A stretch of DNA of 64,000 bases from Deltaproteobacteria bacterium (GTDB taxonomy: Bacteria > Myxococcota_A > Polyangia > Polyangiales > JADJMO01), in NCBI GenBank assembly GCA_016182965.1, contig JACPFM010000035.1, positions 1 through 64,000 of the forward strand, given 5' to 3'. Numbering within the stretch: the first letter of the stretch is position 1; each line of letters opens with the position of its first letter. Shown here in pieces: positions 9,069-17,184 of the stretch. The position numbers and the translations under genes were made by a program. The notes beneath the pieces are model-generated. The model did not search any database, was not told the DNA's origin, and saw nothing but the letters and a program-made list of their open reading frames with translations.

Positions 9069-9112
9069 GCGCCCCGTCCGCGCGTCACTGCGCGGCGGGG
9101 CGCCTCGCTTTT
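9069..9112 (+). terminator. Rho-independent terminator of the SPFH gene
   Basis: The left arm is 9069-9076 plus 9078-9083 and the right arm 9090-9103. They pair over 14 bp with one bulged T (9077) and a 6-base loop. The sequence CTTTT follows at 9108-9112. It ends transcription of the SPFH gene and includes the heptamer array in the 3' untranslated region. Confidence 0.85.
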
Positions 9113-9151
9113 GTCGGTTGCGCGTGGGTCGCTCGCGGCGCACGACACCGC

Positions 9152-9559
9152 GTGCGATCTGCGCTGGCGCTGCTGCTGCTCACGGCCGCGTGCGGCGCGC
9201 GCACGGCGCCGATCGAGCTCGACGCCGGATCCTCACCGGTGAACGACGCGCCGCCCGAGGGCCTCGCGCTGCCGCCGATCGACGACTGCGGTTCGCGCGT
9301 GTCGACCTGCCCCGCGTGGGATCACTGGCCGCGCAAGCGCCTCGCCGAGATCTCCGAGGCGTGCTTCGCGAAGGTCGGCCACACCTGCGGCACGTTCGAC
9401 ATCTCGTTCGAGGCGCCCGGGTGCGCGGTCGCGTTCGAGGAGGTGTCGTCGAGCGTGTCGCGCGCGTTCCTCGCGTGCGTGCGCGAGGTGCTGGTGAAAG
9501 AGCGATGGATCTGTCTGCAGGAGGGCGGCAGGGCGCGGTTCTTCGAGACGTGCCGGTGA
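9152..9559 (+). CDS. small Cys-containing lipoprotein, function unknown
   Basis: The 135-residue product starts at GTG 9152. A short signal peptide ends in the lipobox LTAAC, so the mature protein starts at Cys14. The mature part has six further cysteines in pairs compatible with disulfide bonds in the periplasm or on the cell surface. I do not recognise the family. The gene follows the strong terminator at 9069-9112 and so needs its own promoter, which I could not locate. A convergent frameshifted gene ends 12 bases downstream. Confidence 0.65.
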   Translation: MRSALALLLLTAACGARTAPIELDAGSSPVNDAPPEGLALPPIDDCGSRVSTCPAWDHWPRKRLAEISEACFAKVGHTCGTFDISFEAPGCAVAFEEVSSSVSRAFLACVREVLVKERWICLQEGGRARFFETCR

Positions 9560-9571
9560 GGGGTGGGGCCC

Positions 9572-10282
9572 TCATCGATCGAGCGGGACCTCTCGCAACA
9601 CCTGCCGCTTGCCGTCGACGAGCGCGACCCCGCCGCGCGTGAACTTCACCGACGAGACCGGGAACCAGTTCGACACGTACGGAATCGGTTCGCCGGGTGC
9701 CGTGGACGCCACGGTGAGCTCTCGCGGCATGGATGAACCGTCGGTGACGCGGAGACGCACCTCGATGTGGTCGTCGTACGCGCGGTACCGCACGTCGGCC
9801 GCTCGAGCGCCCTCGCCCGGCGGTGTCTTGGTCACGACGCACTCGATGAAGTCCGGATGCGCGCCCATCGCGCCGATCGCCGCCACCATTCCCCTCGTCT
9901 CTCCACCCGAGCTCGCGATGAACGAGCTCGACGCCCACCATCAGAGCCGCGGCTGTCGCGGCGCGAAACTCGCCGTAGGGCGCGTCCAGCCGGAGCAACG
10001 CCGCGGGCACGAAGGTCCTGGCCACGCACACCTGCAGCGCGTTCATGACGTGCGGCTCGTCGCCCGGTCGCTCCTCGAAGAACGAGAACACGAGCTTGCG
10101 GAACGGCGCAGCGATCGGCGCGCCATCGCGTCGAGCTCGAGATACTGCGCGATCGGCAGGAGCCGTAGGTTCCAGCGCACGGGGCCATCGCGCGCGGCGA
10201 CGTCGACCGCGATGAGCAGCTTCCCTCGCACGTCCTCGCGGCGGCGCTGCCGACTCGCGGCGGTCGTCATGGTCCGTGCCAT
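9572..10282 (-). pseudogene. frameshifted gene of unknown function (three frames)
   Basis: Protein-like sequence on the minus strand runs through three frames in order. Frame one (about 10282-10120) reads GKLLIAVDVAARDGPVRWNL and ends near LELDAMA. Frame two (about 10115-9905) reads FRKLVFSFFEERPGDEPHVM and ends near RELGWR. Frame three reads FIECVVTKTPPGEG and ends at the stop 9572. The segments join without overlap in the expected order, so a single gene of about 235 residues has acquired two indels, near 10115 (in GCGCGC) and near 9900 (in GGTGGAGAG). Sequencing or assembly error would look the same. No known family is recognised. The start is uncertain: ATG at 10282 or 10270, or GTG near 10234. 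Confidence 0.6.
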
Positions 10283-10732
10283 CGTCCTCGCGATGATCAC
10301 TCCGCCGGAACGCTGCGTACAGCGCGTCGAGCGACGGCTTCGCGAGGGACGACTCACGGCAATGACAAAGCCGCAACTGCGCATGCTACGCGATGGCAAC
10401 GCTCGGCGAGAACCTGGCCCGCTTCAATCTCCTGCCGTCGCGCGGCGACGGCGGCGCGATCGAACCATCGGAGGCCCGCCGTCCGCACCGGGGCGGCCGA
10501 TGGTGTCGCTCGCTCTCGGCGGAGGACCGCGAGAGGGCCGCAGCGGCCCCCGTCCGGCAACGCCGAGCACCGGATCGTGAAGCGCGGCTCCGGTGGTGAG
10601 GCTCGCGGACAGGGCACGAAACCCGCCCCTGCCAGGCATGTCCTTGGCAGCTGTGATCGAGTGTCAGGAGTGTCCTCGATCCAATGGGTCGGGATCACCC
10701 CGATCCGTACCCTGGAGCCTTTTCGAACGGGC
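10283..10732. other. 450-bp non-coding stretch with small hairpins upstream of the transposase
   Basis: No convincing gene is seen. The last 80 bases contain successive dyads: GATCGAG (10655-10661) pairs with CTCGATC (10675-10681), TGCCA with TGGCA near 10630-10650, and CGGG with CCCG near 10690-10703. They sit just before the transposase promoter and could mark the left end of the element. The open frame from GTG 10577 into the transposase lacks the transposase-like composition, so I treat it as upstream sequence. Confidence 0.45.
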
Positions 10733-10761
10733 TTGACGCTGCTCCGGGCCGTGCCTATATA
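10733..10761 (+). promoter_or_regulatory. sigma-70-type promoter of the transposase
   Basis: TTGACG (10733-10738) is separated by 17 bases from TATATA (10756-10761). The predicted transcription start near 10768 is only about 7 bases before the ATG at 10775, so the message would be nearly leaderless. The AT-rich -10 stands out in this high-GC DNA. Confidence 0.6.
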
Positions 10762-10774
10762 TGCCGTATTCAAG

Positions 10775-11458
10775 ATGCCGCCCCGTGGCAAGCGCGCCAT
10801 CCAGCTCGACCTGCCGATGAACCGGCACGGCGGCGCGCGGCGTGGCGCCGGCCGTCCACGGTCCTCGAGCTCCGTGTCGCACGCCGCACGCCCCCGGTTC
10901 GACGGCGCACGCACCCCGCTCCACGTCACGCTGCGCATGGCGAACGGCGTCTGGAACCTCCGCAGTCAACGAGGGTATCGCTGCGTCGAGCACGCCCTCG
11001 CTGCCGAGCGCGCGCGCGGCGCTCTACGGGTCGTCCACTTCTCCGTGCAGGGCAACCACGTGCACTTGATCGTCGAGGCCAACGACCGCGACGTCCTCTC
11101 CCGCCGGATGCAGGGCCTCGGCATCCGGCTCGCCCGGCGCGTGAACGCCATGATGGGCCGCCGGCGCGGCCGAGTGCTCGCTGACCGCTATCACGCGCGC
11201 GTCCTTGCCACGCCCCGCGAGGTGCACCGCGCCGTCGCCTACGTCCTCTGCAACCACCAGAGGCACAGCGCGCAAGCCGGCCGCCGCGGCTTCGCGGTCG
11301 ATCCGTTCTCTTCGGCGCCGGTCTTCCGTCACTTCGCCAAGCCATGCGAGCAGCTCGCTTGGTTGCCCGGCACCGGACCGCCCCCTGTCGCGCCGCCCGC
11401 GACGTGGCTGCTCGCGCGCGCATGGCTCCGACTCGGTCCGATCGAGCCGTTCGACTGA
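10775..11458 (+). CDS. REP-associated tyrosine (Y1/HUH) transposase-like protein
   Basis: The 227-residue protein shows the Y1 transposase features: the HUH motif in QGNHVHLIVEA and a downstream tyrosine in LADRYHARVL that is the likely nucleophile. The N-terminal GGARRGAGRPR resembles an AT-hook and is common in this subgroup. Start 10775 is chosen because a promoter ends at 10761. Family knowledge: RAYT proteins are domesticated IS200/IS605-like single-strand transposases that process short palindromic repeats and are usually single-copy at a locus. No transposon ends or target duplications are visible. The dispersed heptamer repeats of this window are candidates for its substrate, but this is speculation. 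Confidence 0.85.
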   Translation: MPPRGKRAIQLDLPMNRHGGARRGAGRPRSSSSVSHAARPRFDGARTPLHVTLRMANGVWNLRSQRGYRCVEHALAAERARGALRVVHFSVQGNHVHLIVEANDRDVLSRRMQGLGIRLARRVNAMMGRRRGRVLADRYHARVLATPREVHRAVAYVLCNHQRHSAQAGRRGFAVDPFSSAPVFRHFAKPCEQLAWLPGTGPPPVAPPATWLLARAWLRLGPIEPFD

Positions 11459-11709
11459 ACGTCGGACTCGCGAGGCGCGCAGCGGCTCTACGACCAGCCG
11501 CCGAACCAGGGCGACACTCAGCCGGGCGCCACTGCCTCGTGCCGTCCGGCGGTGACATGCGGTCCACGCCGTTTCACCGGCAGACACTTCGCGTCGCAGT
11601 TCCTACGCGAGGTCCGCCTGGTGGTCGCGCGGGTCCGACGATCGCTCTGCAAGAACTCGGTGCGTGAGGTCGCCGCACGCGCGGGAGGGCCGAGGTGGCA
11701 GGCTCCGGA

Positions 11710-11913
11710 TCACCAGAACTCGATCGCCGGCTCACCGCGTTCGGCGTTCCAATGCCAGTCGAACCTCAGCACCTCGACCCAGATCGGGCGGCCATCGGGG
11801 CCGACTCTGCGCTCGAGGATGACCGCGGGGAAGTTGTTCTGCGCGAAGATCTTCGCTTCTTCGAGCGCGTCGAAGGAGACCGACCGGCGTGCGTCGACCA
11901 TGTAGCGCTTCAT
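11710..11913 (-). CDS. 67-residue hypothetical protein coupled to a nucleotidyltransferase remnant
   Basis: The small protein begins MKRYMVDARRSVSFDALEEA and is Trp-rich at the end. Its ATG overlaps the stop of the upstream remnant gene by four bases (ATGA), showing that the two were once a translationally coupled pair. I do not recognise the family. The arrangement of a small protein with an AbiEii/DUF6036-like nucleotidyltransferase suggests a former toxin-antitoxin-type module, by position only. The 250 bases between this stop and the transposase (11459-11709) hold nothing I can name. Confidence 0.55.
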   Translation of the reverse strand: MKRYMVDARRSVSFDALEEAKIFAQNNFPAVILERRVGPDGRPIWVEVLRFDWHWNAERGEPAIEFW

Positions 11914-12260
11914 GGCGAGACCCCGAACCAATCCTGGAGCCGCGAGGTGCTCCTCGTCGGCCTCGGCGGAGCGCGCGCCAGCATGTCCTCCGCAAGGACC
12001 TCGCCCGTTCGCTCCCGCCAGAGCTGTGCGAGCCGGCCGGACCTCGCGGTCCCGAAGAGCTCGAACAGGCCGCGGCGCACCGCGACCTCGACATCCCTCG
12101 CCTCGATCGATAGCGCCAGGCGCTGGCGATCGAAGTCCGCCGAGGCGGCGACGAGGAGCACGTCGAGGGCGTCCTTCTCTCGGGCGGCGATGAGCTTCTG
12201 CGCGACCAGATCCTCGAGGGCAGGGACGGGCAGCTCCGGTCCGTTCGGCTCGTTCCGCAT
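11910..12260 (-). pseudogene. C-terminal remnant of a nucleotidyltransferase (AbiEii/DUF6036-like)
   Basis: A 116-codon frame from ATG 12260 contains PALEDLVAQKLIAAREKDAL, very like the conserved helix of minimal nucleotidyltransferases, where it reads (S/T)LEDLIAxKLxAGRxKDxxD. The catalytic GS...DxD part, which should lie upstream, is absent. Instead low-complexity DNA and the hexanucleotide array occupy 12261-12573. A slightly longer start at GTG near 12317 would add about 19 residues but no catalytic motif. I therefore read it as truncated. It overlaps the 67-residue gene by ATGA. Confidence 0.55.
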
Positions 12261-12434
12261 CACGCCGCCACCTGGATCGAGCGGCTGCTCGAACTGCGTG
12301 GAGGTGGTTTCCACGCATCGGCTTCCGCGCTCGCATCCGCATCCGCGGTGGCCCTCCGTGTCCCCGTCCACGTCAGCGTTCACCTCCGCGTCCCCGTCCG
12401 CCTCGGCGTCCGCCTCCGCGAGTCTTCGCCTCCG

Positions 12435-12518
12435 CCTTCGCCTTCGCCTTCGCCTTCGCCTTCGCCTTCGCCTTCGCCTTCGCCTTCGCCTTCGCCTTCG
12501 CCTTCGCCTTCGCCTTCG
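12435..12518 (+). repeat. hexanucleotide array (CCTTCG)x14
   Basis: Fourteen perfect CCTTCG units end 55 bases before the start of the short SPFH gene. The preceding ~130 bases are degenerate versions (CCTCCG, CATCCG, CGTCCC). The array is in the promoter/leader region, so copy-number changes by slippage could alter expression. The wider gap 12261-12573 holds no gene. Confidence 0.9.
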
Positions 12519-12573
12519 CGTCCCCTGCCGCATCCGCTTCCGCCGGCACGCGTCCCCCGCTACCGTTCCCCCG

Positions 12574-13323
12574 ATGGGCGTCTTCGACTTCGTCAAGCAC
12601 GGCACCGAGGAGATGCGCCTCGCGCGCCCCAAGGGCTCGCGCGATCCCGTCGCCGTGCACGACGAGCCCACGTTGCCCGTCTGGGGCCTGCTCGACGTCG
12701 GAGGCGACGAGGTCGCGGCGTTCGCGCGCGACGGCAAGGTGATCGGCCTCGTCGGCCCCGGCCGCCACACCGTCCACGCATCGAAGCTCGCGTTCCTCGA
12801 GGGCGTCGCCGACGACAAGGGCCGCCTGCCGGTGCAGCTGGTCTTCGTGCGGCTGACGCCGATCGACGGCGTGCCGTTCTCGGCGATGCTCGATCCGCTC
12901 GCCGATCCGTGCGCGCTCGACGCGGTCCGGCCGCTGATCGATGGCGAGCTCACCGTGCAGGTCGTCGACCCGATCGCCTTCGTCGAAGATCACCTCGCCG
13001 CTTCGACGGCCGGGCCGCTCCTCGCGCGCCGCGGCGTCGTCGCCACCCTCGACGGCGTGCGGCTCTCGCTCGAGGGGCGCACGGTGCCGGTCTTCGCCGG
13101 CGCGCGCCTCGCGCGTCGCGCCGAGCCGCGCAGGGACGCCGGCACCGAGCAGGGGCGACCGTTGGCCTGCCGCGCCTGCGGCGAACCGGGCGAGGCGGGC
13201 CGCTTCTGCGCCGCGTGCGGCGCGCTCATCAGCGTACATCGCCAGTGCGTGTCGTGCCGCGCCGAGCTCGACGCCGCCGCCCGCTTCTGCCTCGCATGCG
13301 GCACCCGCGTCACCCAGAGCTGA
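12574..13323 (+). CDS. shortened SPFH paralogue ending in two zinc ribbons
   Basis: The 249-residue protein opens MGVFDFVKHGTEEMRLARP, matching the start of the SPFH-GYF protein at 7523 position by position, and keeps GPGRHTVHASKLAF and GELTVQVVDPIAFVE. It then stops resembling SPFH after about residue 150. The oligomerisation helices, Gln/Gly region and GYF domain are replaced by a short linker and two zinc ribbons, CRACGEPGEAGRFCAACG and CVSCRAELDAAARFCLACG. Start ATG 12574 has no strong Shine-Dalgarno. It could be a regulator or competitor of the full-length protein, which is inference. The composition is normal for the neighbourhood, so the shortening is old or selected rather than random decay. 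Confidence 0.75.
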   Translation: MGVFDFVKHGTEEMRLARPKGSRDPVAVHDEPTLPVWGLLDVGGDEVAAFARDGKVIGLVGPGRHTVHASKLAFLEGVADDKGRLPVQLVFVRLTPIDGVPFSAMLDPLADPCALDAVRPLIDGELTVQVVDPIAFVEDHLAASTAGPLLARRGVVATLDGVRLSLEGRTVPVFAGARLARRAEPRRDAGTEQGRPLACRACGEPGEAGRFCAACGALISVHRQCVSCRAELDAAARFCLACGTRVTQS

Positions 13324-13410
13324 TCCAGCTGATCCAGCGCAGCGAACATCAGCGCCCGACTTCTGCCGTAGTCACCCACCGCCATTTCCGACGTTGCCCT
13401 GCCGCGCGCC

Positions 13411-13828
13411 CGCAGCGGGGATTCGGCTGGGCGCCAGCCCACCCGACGAGCCCGCGCGCAGCGAAGCGAGCAGCGTGGCGAGCCGCTGGTGGGGGGTGTC
13501 GGGGGGAGCGACAGCGGCGCTCCCCCTGACCGTGACAGCGGGGGATCGGGGGGCGCCAGCCCACCCGACGCGAGCCCGCGCGCAGCGCAGCGAGCAGCGT
13601 GGCGAGCGCTGGTGGGGGGTGTCGGGGGGAGCGACAGAGGCGCTCCCCCTGACCGTGACAGCGGGGGATCGGGGGTACGCCAGCACCCCCGACGCGAGCC
13701 CGCGCGCAGCGAAGCGAGCAGCGTGGCGAGCCGCTGGTGGGGGGTGTCGCGCGCCATGCGCGCGCATGCGACGAGGGGGAGCGACAGAGGCGCTCCCCCT
13801 GACCGTAACAGCTCCCCCTGACCATGAC
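13411..13828 (+). repeat. three tandem ~122-bp units with internal hairpins
   Basis: Copies begin near 13431, 13553 and 13677, preceded by a partial unit from 13411. Each carries the stretch CAGCGAAGCGAGCAGCGTGG and then a hairpin GGGGGAGCG...CGCTCCCCC (for example 13501-13525 and 13624-13648). Copy three has an inserted palindrome near 13749-13770 (CGCGCCATGCGCGCGCATGCG). The whole 522-base gap 13324-13845 is filled by this and has no believable gene; the minus-strand frames through it are repeat translation. Confidence 0.85.
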
Positions 13829-13845
13829 TGCGGTAGGCTGCACCG

Positions 13846-15327
13846 GTGCGGACGTGCACCACCTGCGGCCAGCGCTTCAGCGGAGACGCCGCGTTCTGCC
13901 CGTTCGACGGCACCAAGCTGGGCGGCCCGGCCGACACGATGGTCGACGTGGCGCCGCGGGTCTCCACCCGCGCTGACGAGATCGTCGTCGGCTCGGTGAT
14001 CGACGGCCACTACCGCGTCGACCGCATCCTCGGCGAGGGCGGCATGGGCGTGGTGTTCGCGGTCACGCACACCCGCCTCAACAAGCGGTTCGCGCTCAAG
14101 CTCCTCAAGAAGGACCTCGCCCGCGATCCCGACACCCGCGCGCGCTTCCTGCTCGAGGCGCAGGCGGCGGGGCAGATCCATCACCCGAACGTCGTCGAGA
14201 TCACCGACTACAGCTCGCTCCCCGACGGCAGCGCCTACCTGGTGATGGAGTTCCTCGACGGCCAGCCGCTGTCGAAGACCGTCAAGCTCGGGGGCGCGCT
14301 GCCGGCGCTGCGCGCGGTAGCCATCGTGCGCGACGTCGCCAACGCGCTGCAGGCCGCGCACGACCACGGCATCGTCCACCGCGATCTCAAGCCCGACAAC
14401 GTCTTCCTCGTGCAGGTGCAGGGGCGGGAGATCGCGAAGATCCTCGACTTCGGCGTGGCCAAGGTCGCCGGCAGCGCGAAGCTCACGCGCACCGGCATGG
14501 TCTTCGGCACGCCGCACTACATGAGCCCGGAGCAGGCCTCGGGCGGCGCGATCGACGGGCGCACCGACGTCTACGCGCTCGGCGTGATCATGTACGAGAT
14601 GTTCACCGGGCGCGTGCCGTTCGAGGCCGACACGTACATGGGCGTCCTCACCAAGCACATGTTCGAGGCGCCGGTCCCGCCGTCGCAGCTCGCGGGGCCC
14701 GCGCGCGAGCTCGGCGCGCTCGAAGACGTCACGCTCAAGGCGCTCGCCAAGCGCCCCGAAGATCGCTACGCGTCGATGCGCGAGCTGGTCGCCGATCTCG
14801 ATCGCATCGTGCAGGTCGGCCCCGACGGGCGACAGATGGTCGCTGCGCACGTCGACGGCCTCCGCCGCCCGGAGTTCCGCGCCCCGGCCGACGAGGTGCG
14901 GCGCTCGTTCGCGAACCTCGCCGACGAGCTCGAGCCGCCCGCGCGCGCGGAGCTCACCGCCGCGTGGGCCAACGAGCGCGAGCGCAAGGTGCGCCGCGCC
15001 GGCATGATCGCCGTCGCCGCGGTGCTCGGCGCCGGCCTCGCCATCGGGCTCGCCGCGCTGGTGCTGCAGCTCCGCGGTCGCGACACCGCGTCGGGCGCGC
15101 CCGCGGCGACGTCGGTCTTCGCGCAACCGACCGAACCCACAGTGGCCCCCACGCCTAAGGTCGAGGCCGCCGCTCCGCCCGTCGCGACCGTGGCGCCTGC
15201 TCCTGCCGACGGCTCCGTTGTCGGAACGACGACTGCTTCCCAGCATCCGACCCCGGTGACCAAGCCCAACAAGGCGGGCAAAAAACCTGGGAAAACAGGC
15301 GAGGCCGAGGACCCGTGGGCAAAATGA
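13846..15327 (+). CDS. Ser/Thr protein kinase with N-terminal zinc ribbon and C-terminal membrane anchor
   Basis: The 493-residue product starts at GTG 13846. A zinc ribbon comes first (CTTCGQRFSGDAAFCPFDG, residues 4-22). The Hanks kinase domain spans about 50-320, with glycine loop GEGGMGVVF, active site HRDLKPDN (Asp180), DFG in ILDFGVAK, and APE-like MSPEQ. Residues about 385-408 form one transmembrane helix, followed by a Pro/Ala/Thr-rich periplasmic tail. All catalytic residues are present, so an active membrane-bound kinase is expected. Myxobacteria encode very many such kinases and substrates are seldom predictable. The 128-base gap to rpoN and the tandem repeats upstream suggest a monocistronic unit. 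Confidence 0.93.
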   Translation: MRTCTTCGQRFSGDAAFCPFDGTKLGGPADTMVDVAPRVSTRADEIVVGSVIDGHYRVDRILGEGGMGVVFAVTHTRLNKRFALKLLKKDLARDPDTRARFLLEAQAAGQIHHPNVVEITDYSSLPDGSAYLVMEFLDGQPLSKTVKLGGALPALRAVAIVRDVANALQAAHDHGIVHRDLKPDNVFLVQVQGREIAKILDFGVAKVAGSAKLTRTGMVFGTPHYMSPEQASGGAIDGRTDVYALGVIMYEMFTGRVPFEADTYMGVLTKHMFEAPVPPSQLAGPARELGALEDVTLKALAKRPEDRYASMRELVADLDRIVQVGPDGRQMVAAHVDGLRRPEFRAPADEVRRSFANLADELEPPARAELTAAWANERERKVRRAGMIAVAAVLGAGLAIGLAALVLQLRGRDTASGAPAATSVFAQPTEPTVAPTPKVEAAAPPVATVAPAPADGSVVGTTTASQHPTPVTKPNKAGKKPGKTGEAEDPWAK

Positions 15328-15455
15328 TCGTGGCCTCGCTCAGAAAATCGTCCGACGGTCATTTTCGGTACGAGCGGCGTGTTATCTTGGCCGCGTAAGC
15401 ACTCCCTGTTCCATGCGCGAACCTTCGGGTCCGCGCGCCAGCGACGTCCGGTTCC

Positions 15456-16970
15456 ATGGAGATCAAACAGCAGCTCAAGCTGAGCCAGCACCTCGTGATG
15501 ACGCCTCAGCTGCAACAGGCGATCCGCCTGCTGCAGTTGAACCAGCTCGAGCTGCGAGACGAGATCAGCCACGAGCTCGAGAACAACCCGGTTCTCGCCG
15601 ACGAGCTGACCGATCCGAAGCAGCAGCAGGCCGAGGGCGCAGACGCCCCTCTGCCCGGCAGCACCCTGGCCGGCGAGGAGCGCGTCGGCGTGACCGAGCT
15701 GGCCGAACAGCCCCACAGCATCGAGGAGCGCGTCCACGAGAAGCAGGTGGCCGAGGTCGACTGGGAGCAGTTCCTCGAGAACCGCACCCAGCAGCAGGCG
15801 CTGCCGACCACGCGCGGCGGCTTCGAAGAGCTCCCGCCCATCGAGGCCAACCTCACGAAGCTCGAGTCGCTCGAAGACCATCTCCTCTGGCAGGTCCAGA
15901 ACAGCGACTTCAACGAGGAGGAGCGGAACTTCGCCGAGCTGGTCATCGGCAACCTCGACGACCGCGGCTTCCTCGACCTCAAGGGCATCGAGCGCGAAGA
16001 CGGCACCCGCACGCCCGACCTCACCATCGAGGACCTCGCCCGCGAGGCCGGCCTCGACCCGGAAGACGCCGACGAGGTCCTGAAGATCCTCCAGCAGATG
16101 GATCCGGTCGGCGTCTGCTGCCGCGATCTCCGCGAGTGCCTCAAGGTGCAGGCGGAGCTCTACGGCTACGACGACAGCGAGATCGCGATGATCGATCGCC
16201 ATCTCCACAACCTCGAGAAGCGCAACTGGGGCGCCATCGCCAAGGACCTCAAGGTCTCGGTCGAAGAGGTCGTCGAGGCGGCCAAGCAGATCCAGAAGCT
16301 CGAGTCGCGGCCGGCCCGCAACTTCACGACGACCGACGAGAAGTCGATCGCGATCACGCCCGACGTCTACGTCATGAAGGACGGCGAGAAGTGGATCGTC
16401 GTCGACAACGACAAGGGCCTGCAGCGCCTCTACATCAATGAGGCGCTCGCCAAGCGCCTGCTCAAGGATCCGCAGGCGAAGGAGTTCATCGGCGAGAAGC
16501 TGCGCAACGCGCAGTGGCTCATTCGCGCGATCGAGCAGCGCCGCAAGACGATCATCCGGGTCACCGAGTGCATCGTCGAGAAGCAGAAGGAGTTCTTCGA
16601 GCGCGGGGTCGCGTTCCTCAAGCCGATGATCCTCCGCGACGTCGCCGAGACGGTCGGCATGCACGAGTCGACGATCTCGCGCGTGACCACCAACAAGTAC
16701 GTGCACACGCCGCAGGGCCTCTTCGAGCTGAAGTACTTCTTCAACTCGGCGATCCGCCGCACCGCCGACGAGGACATCGCCTCCGAGGCCGTGAAGCAGG
16801 CGATCAAGCGCCTGATCGAGAACGAGGACAAGGAGAACCCCCTCTCCGACCAGGCGATCGTCGAGCTCCTCGAGCGGAACGAGGGCATCCAGATCGCCCG
16901 CCGCACCGTCGCCAAGTACCGGGAAGTGATGGGGATTCTCGCGTCGAGCAAGCGCAAGAAGATGTTCTGA
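15456..16970 (+). CDS. rpoN: RNA polymerase sigma-54 factor
   Basis: The 504-residue protein has all three regions of RpoN. The N-terminal activator-interacting region is MEIKQQLKLSQHLVMTPQLQ, with a Gln-rich leucine repeat. An acidic linker follows, then the core-binding domain. The DNA-binding domain contains ESTISRVTTNKYV and the RpoN box ARRTVAKYRE near residue 481. It directs polymerase to -24/-12 promoters and needs AAA+ activators such as the one at 24411. The start ATG at 15456 fits the conserved N-terminus. Order rpoN-hpf-ptsN matches that of many Proteobacteria, where these genes form the regulatory nitrogen PTS locus. Confidence 0.98.
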   Translation: MEIKQQLKLSQHLVMTPQLQQAIRLLQLNQLELRDEISHELENNPVLADELTDPKQQQAEGADAPLPGSTLAGEERVGVTELAEQPHSIEERVHEKQVAEVDWEQFLENRTQQQALPTTRGGFEELPPIEANLTKLESLEDHLLWQVQNSDFNEEERNFAELVIGNLDDRGFLDLKGIEREDGTRTPDLTIEDLAREAGLDPEDADEVLKILQQMDPVGVCCRDLRECLKVQAELYGYDDSEIAMIDRHLHNLEKRNWGAIAKDLKVSVEEVVEAAKQIQKLESRPARNFTTTDEKSIAITPDVYVMKDGEKWIVVDNDKGLQRLYINEALAKRLLKDPQAKEFIGEKLRNAQWLIRAIEQRRKTIIRVTECIVEKQKEFFERGVAFLKPMILRDVAETVGMHESTISRVTTNKYVHTPQGLFELKYFFNSAIRRTADEDIASEAVKQAIKRLIENEDKENPLSDQAIVELLERNEGIQIARRTVAKYREVMGILASSKRKKMF

Positions 16971-16974
16971 GCCC

Positions 16975-16998
16975 AGCCCGACTGCCGGGTGTCGGGCT
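16975..16998 (+). terminator. possible terminator hairpin after rpoN
   Basis: AGCCCGAC (16975-16982) and GTCGGGCT (16991-16998) form a perfect 8-bp stem with an 8-base loop, five bases after the rpoN stop. There is no T-run, so it may only stabilise the transcript end or attenuate read-through to hpf. Confidence 0.45.
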
Positions 16999-17184
16999 GC
17001 GGGCGGCTTGACGGCCGCCCCCTCATACGATCGCCTGATTCAGTACAGGAGGAATACGCGCCGAGTCTCATCGATTTCTCGATTAGTGACCGACGGCGCG
17101 GCTCCGAGTGGAGCTCGTCGTCGATGCCGAGGCGTCGCAGTGACGCCCCGTGTCTCGTGGCCCGTGTTGTCGTGGAGGATCCGC

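Noticed and set aside
10577..10774. 66-residue N-terminal extension of the transposase from GTG 10577
   Set aside because: The promoter at 10733-10761 lies inside this stretch, and family members start near MPPRGKR; the extension has no conserved features.
13411..13828. Tandem repeats considered as a CRISPR array
   Set aside because: Units are about 122 bp, contiguous and similar along the whole length, without unique spacers; no cas gene is near.
13372..15246. Minus-strand frames through the 122-bp repeats with recurring GGAPLSLPP-type text
   Set aside because: The text simply translates the DNA repeat and runs on antisense to the kinase. No start, ribosome site or family supports a gene.
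17008..17184. N-terminal extension of HPF from 17008
   Set aside because: HPF starts with MHIAITFRH at 17185, which has a GGAGG site, and the extension is unlike any HPF.
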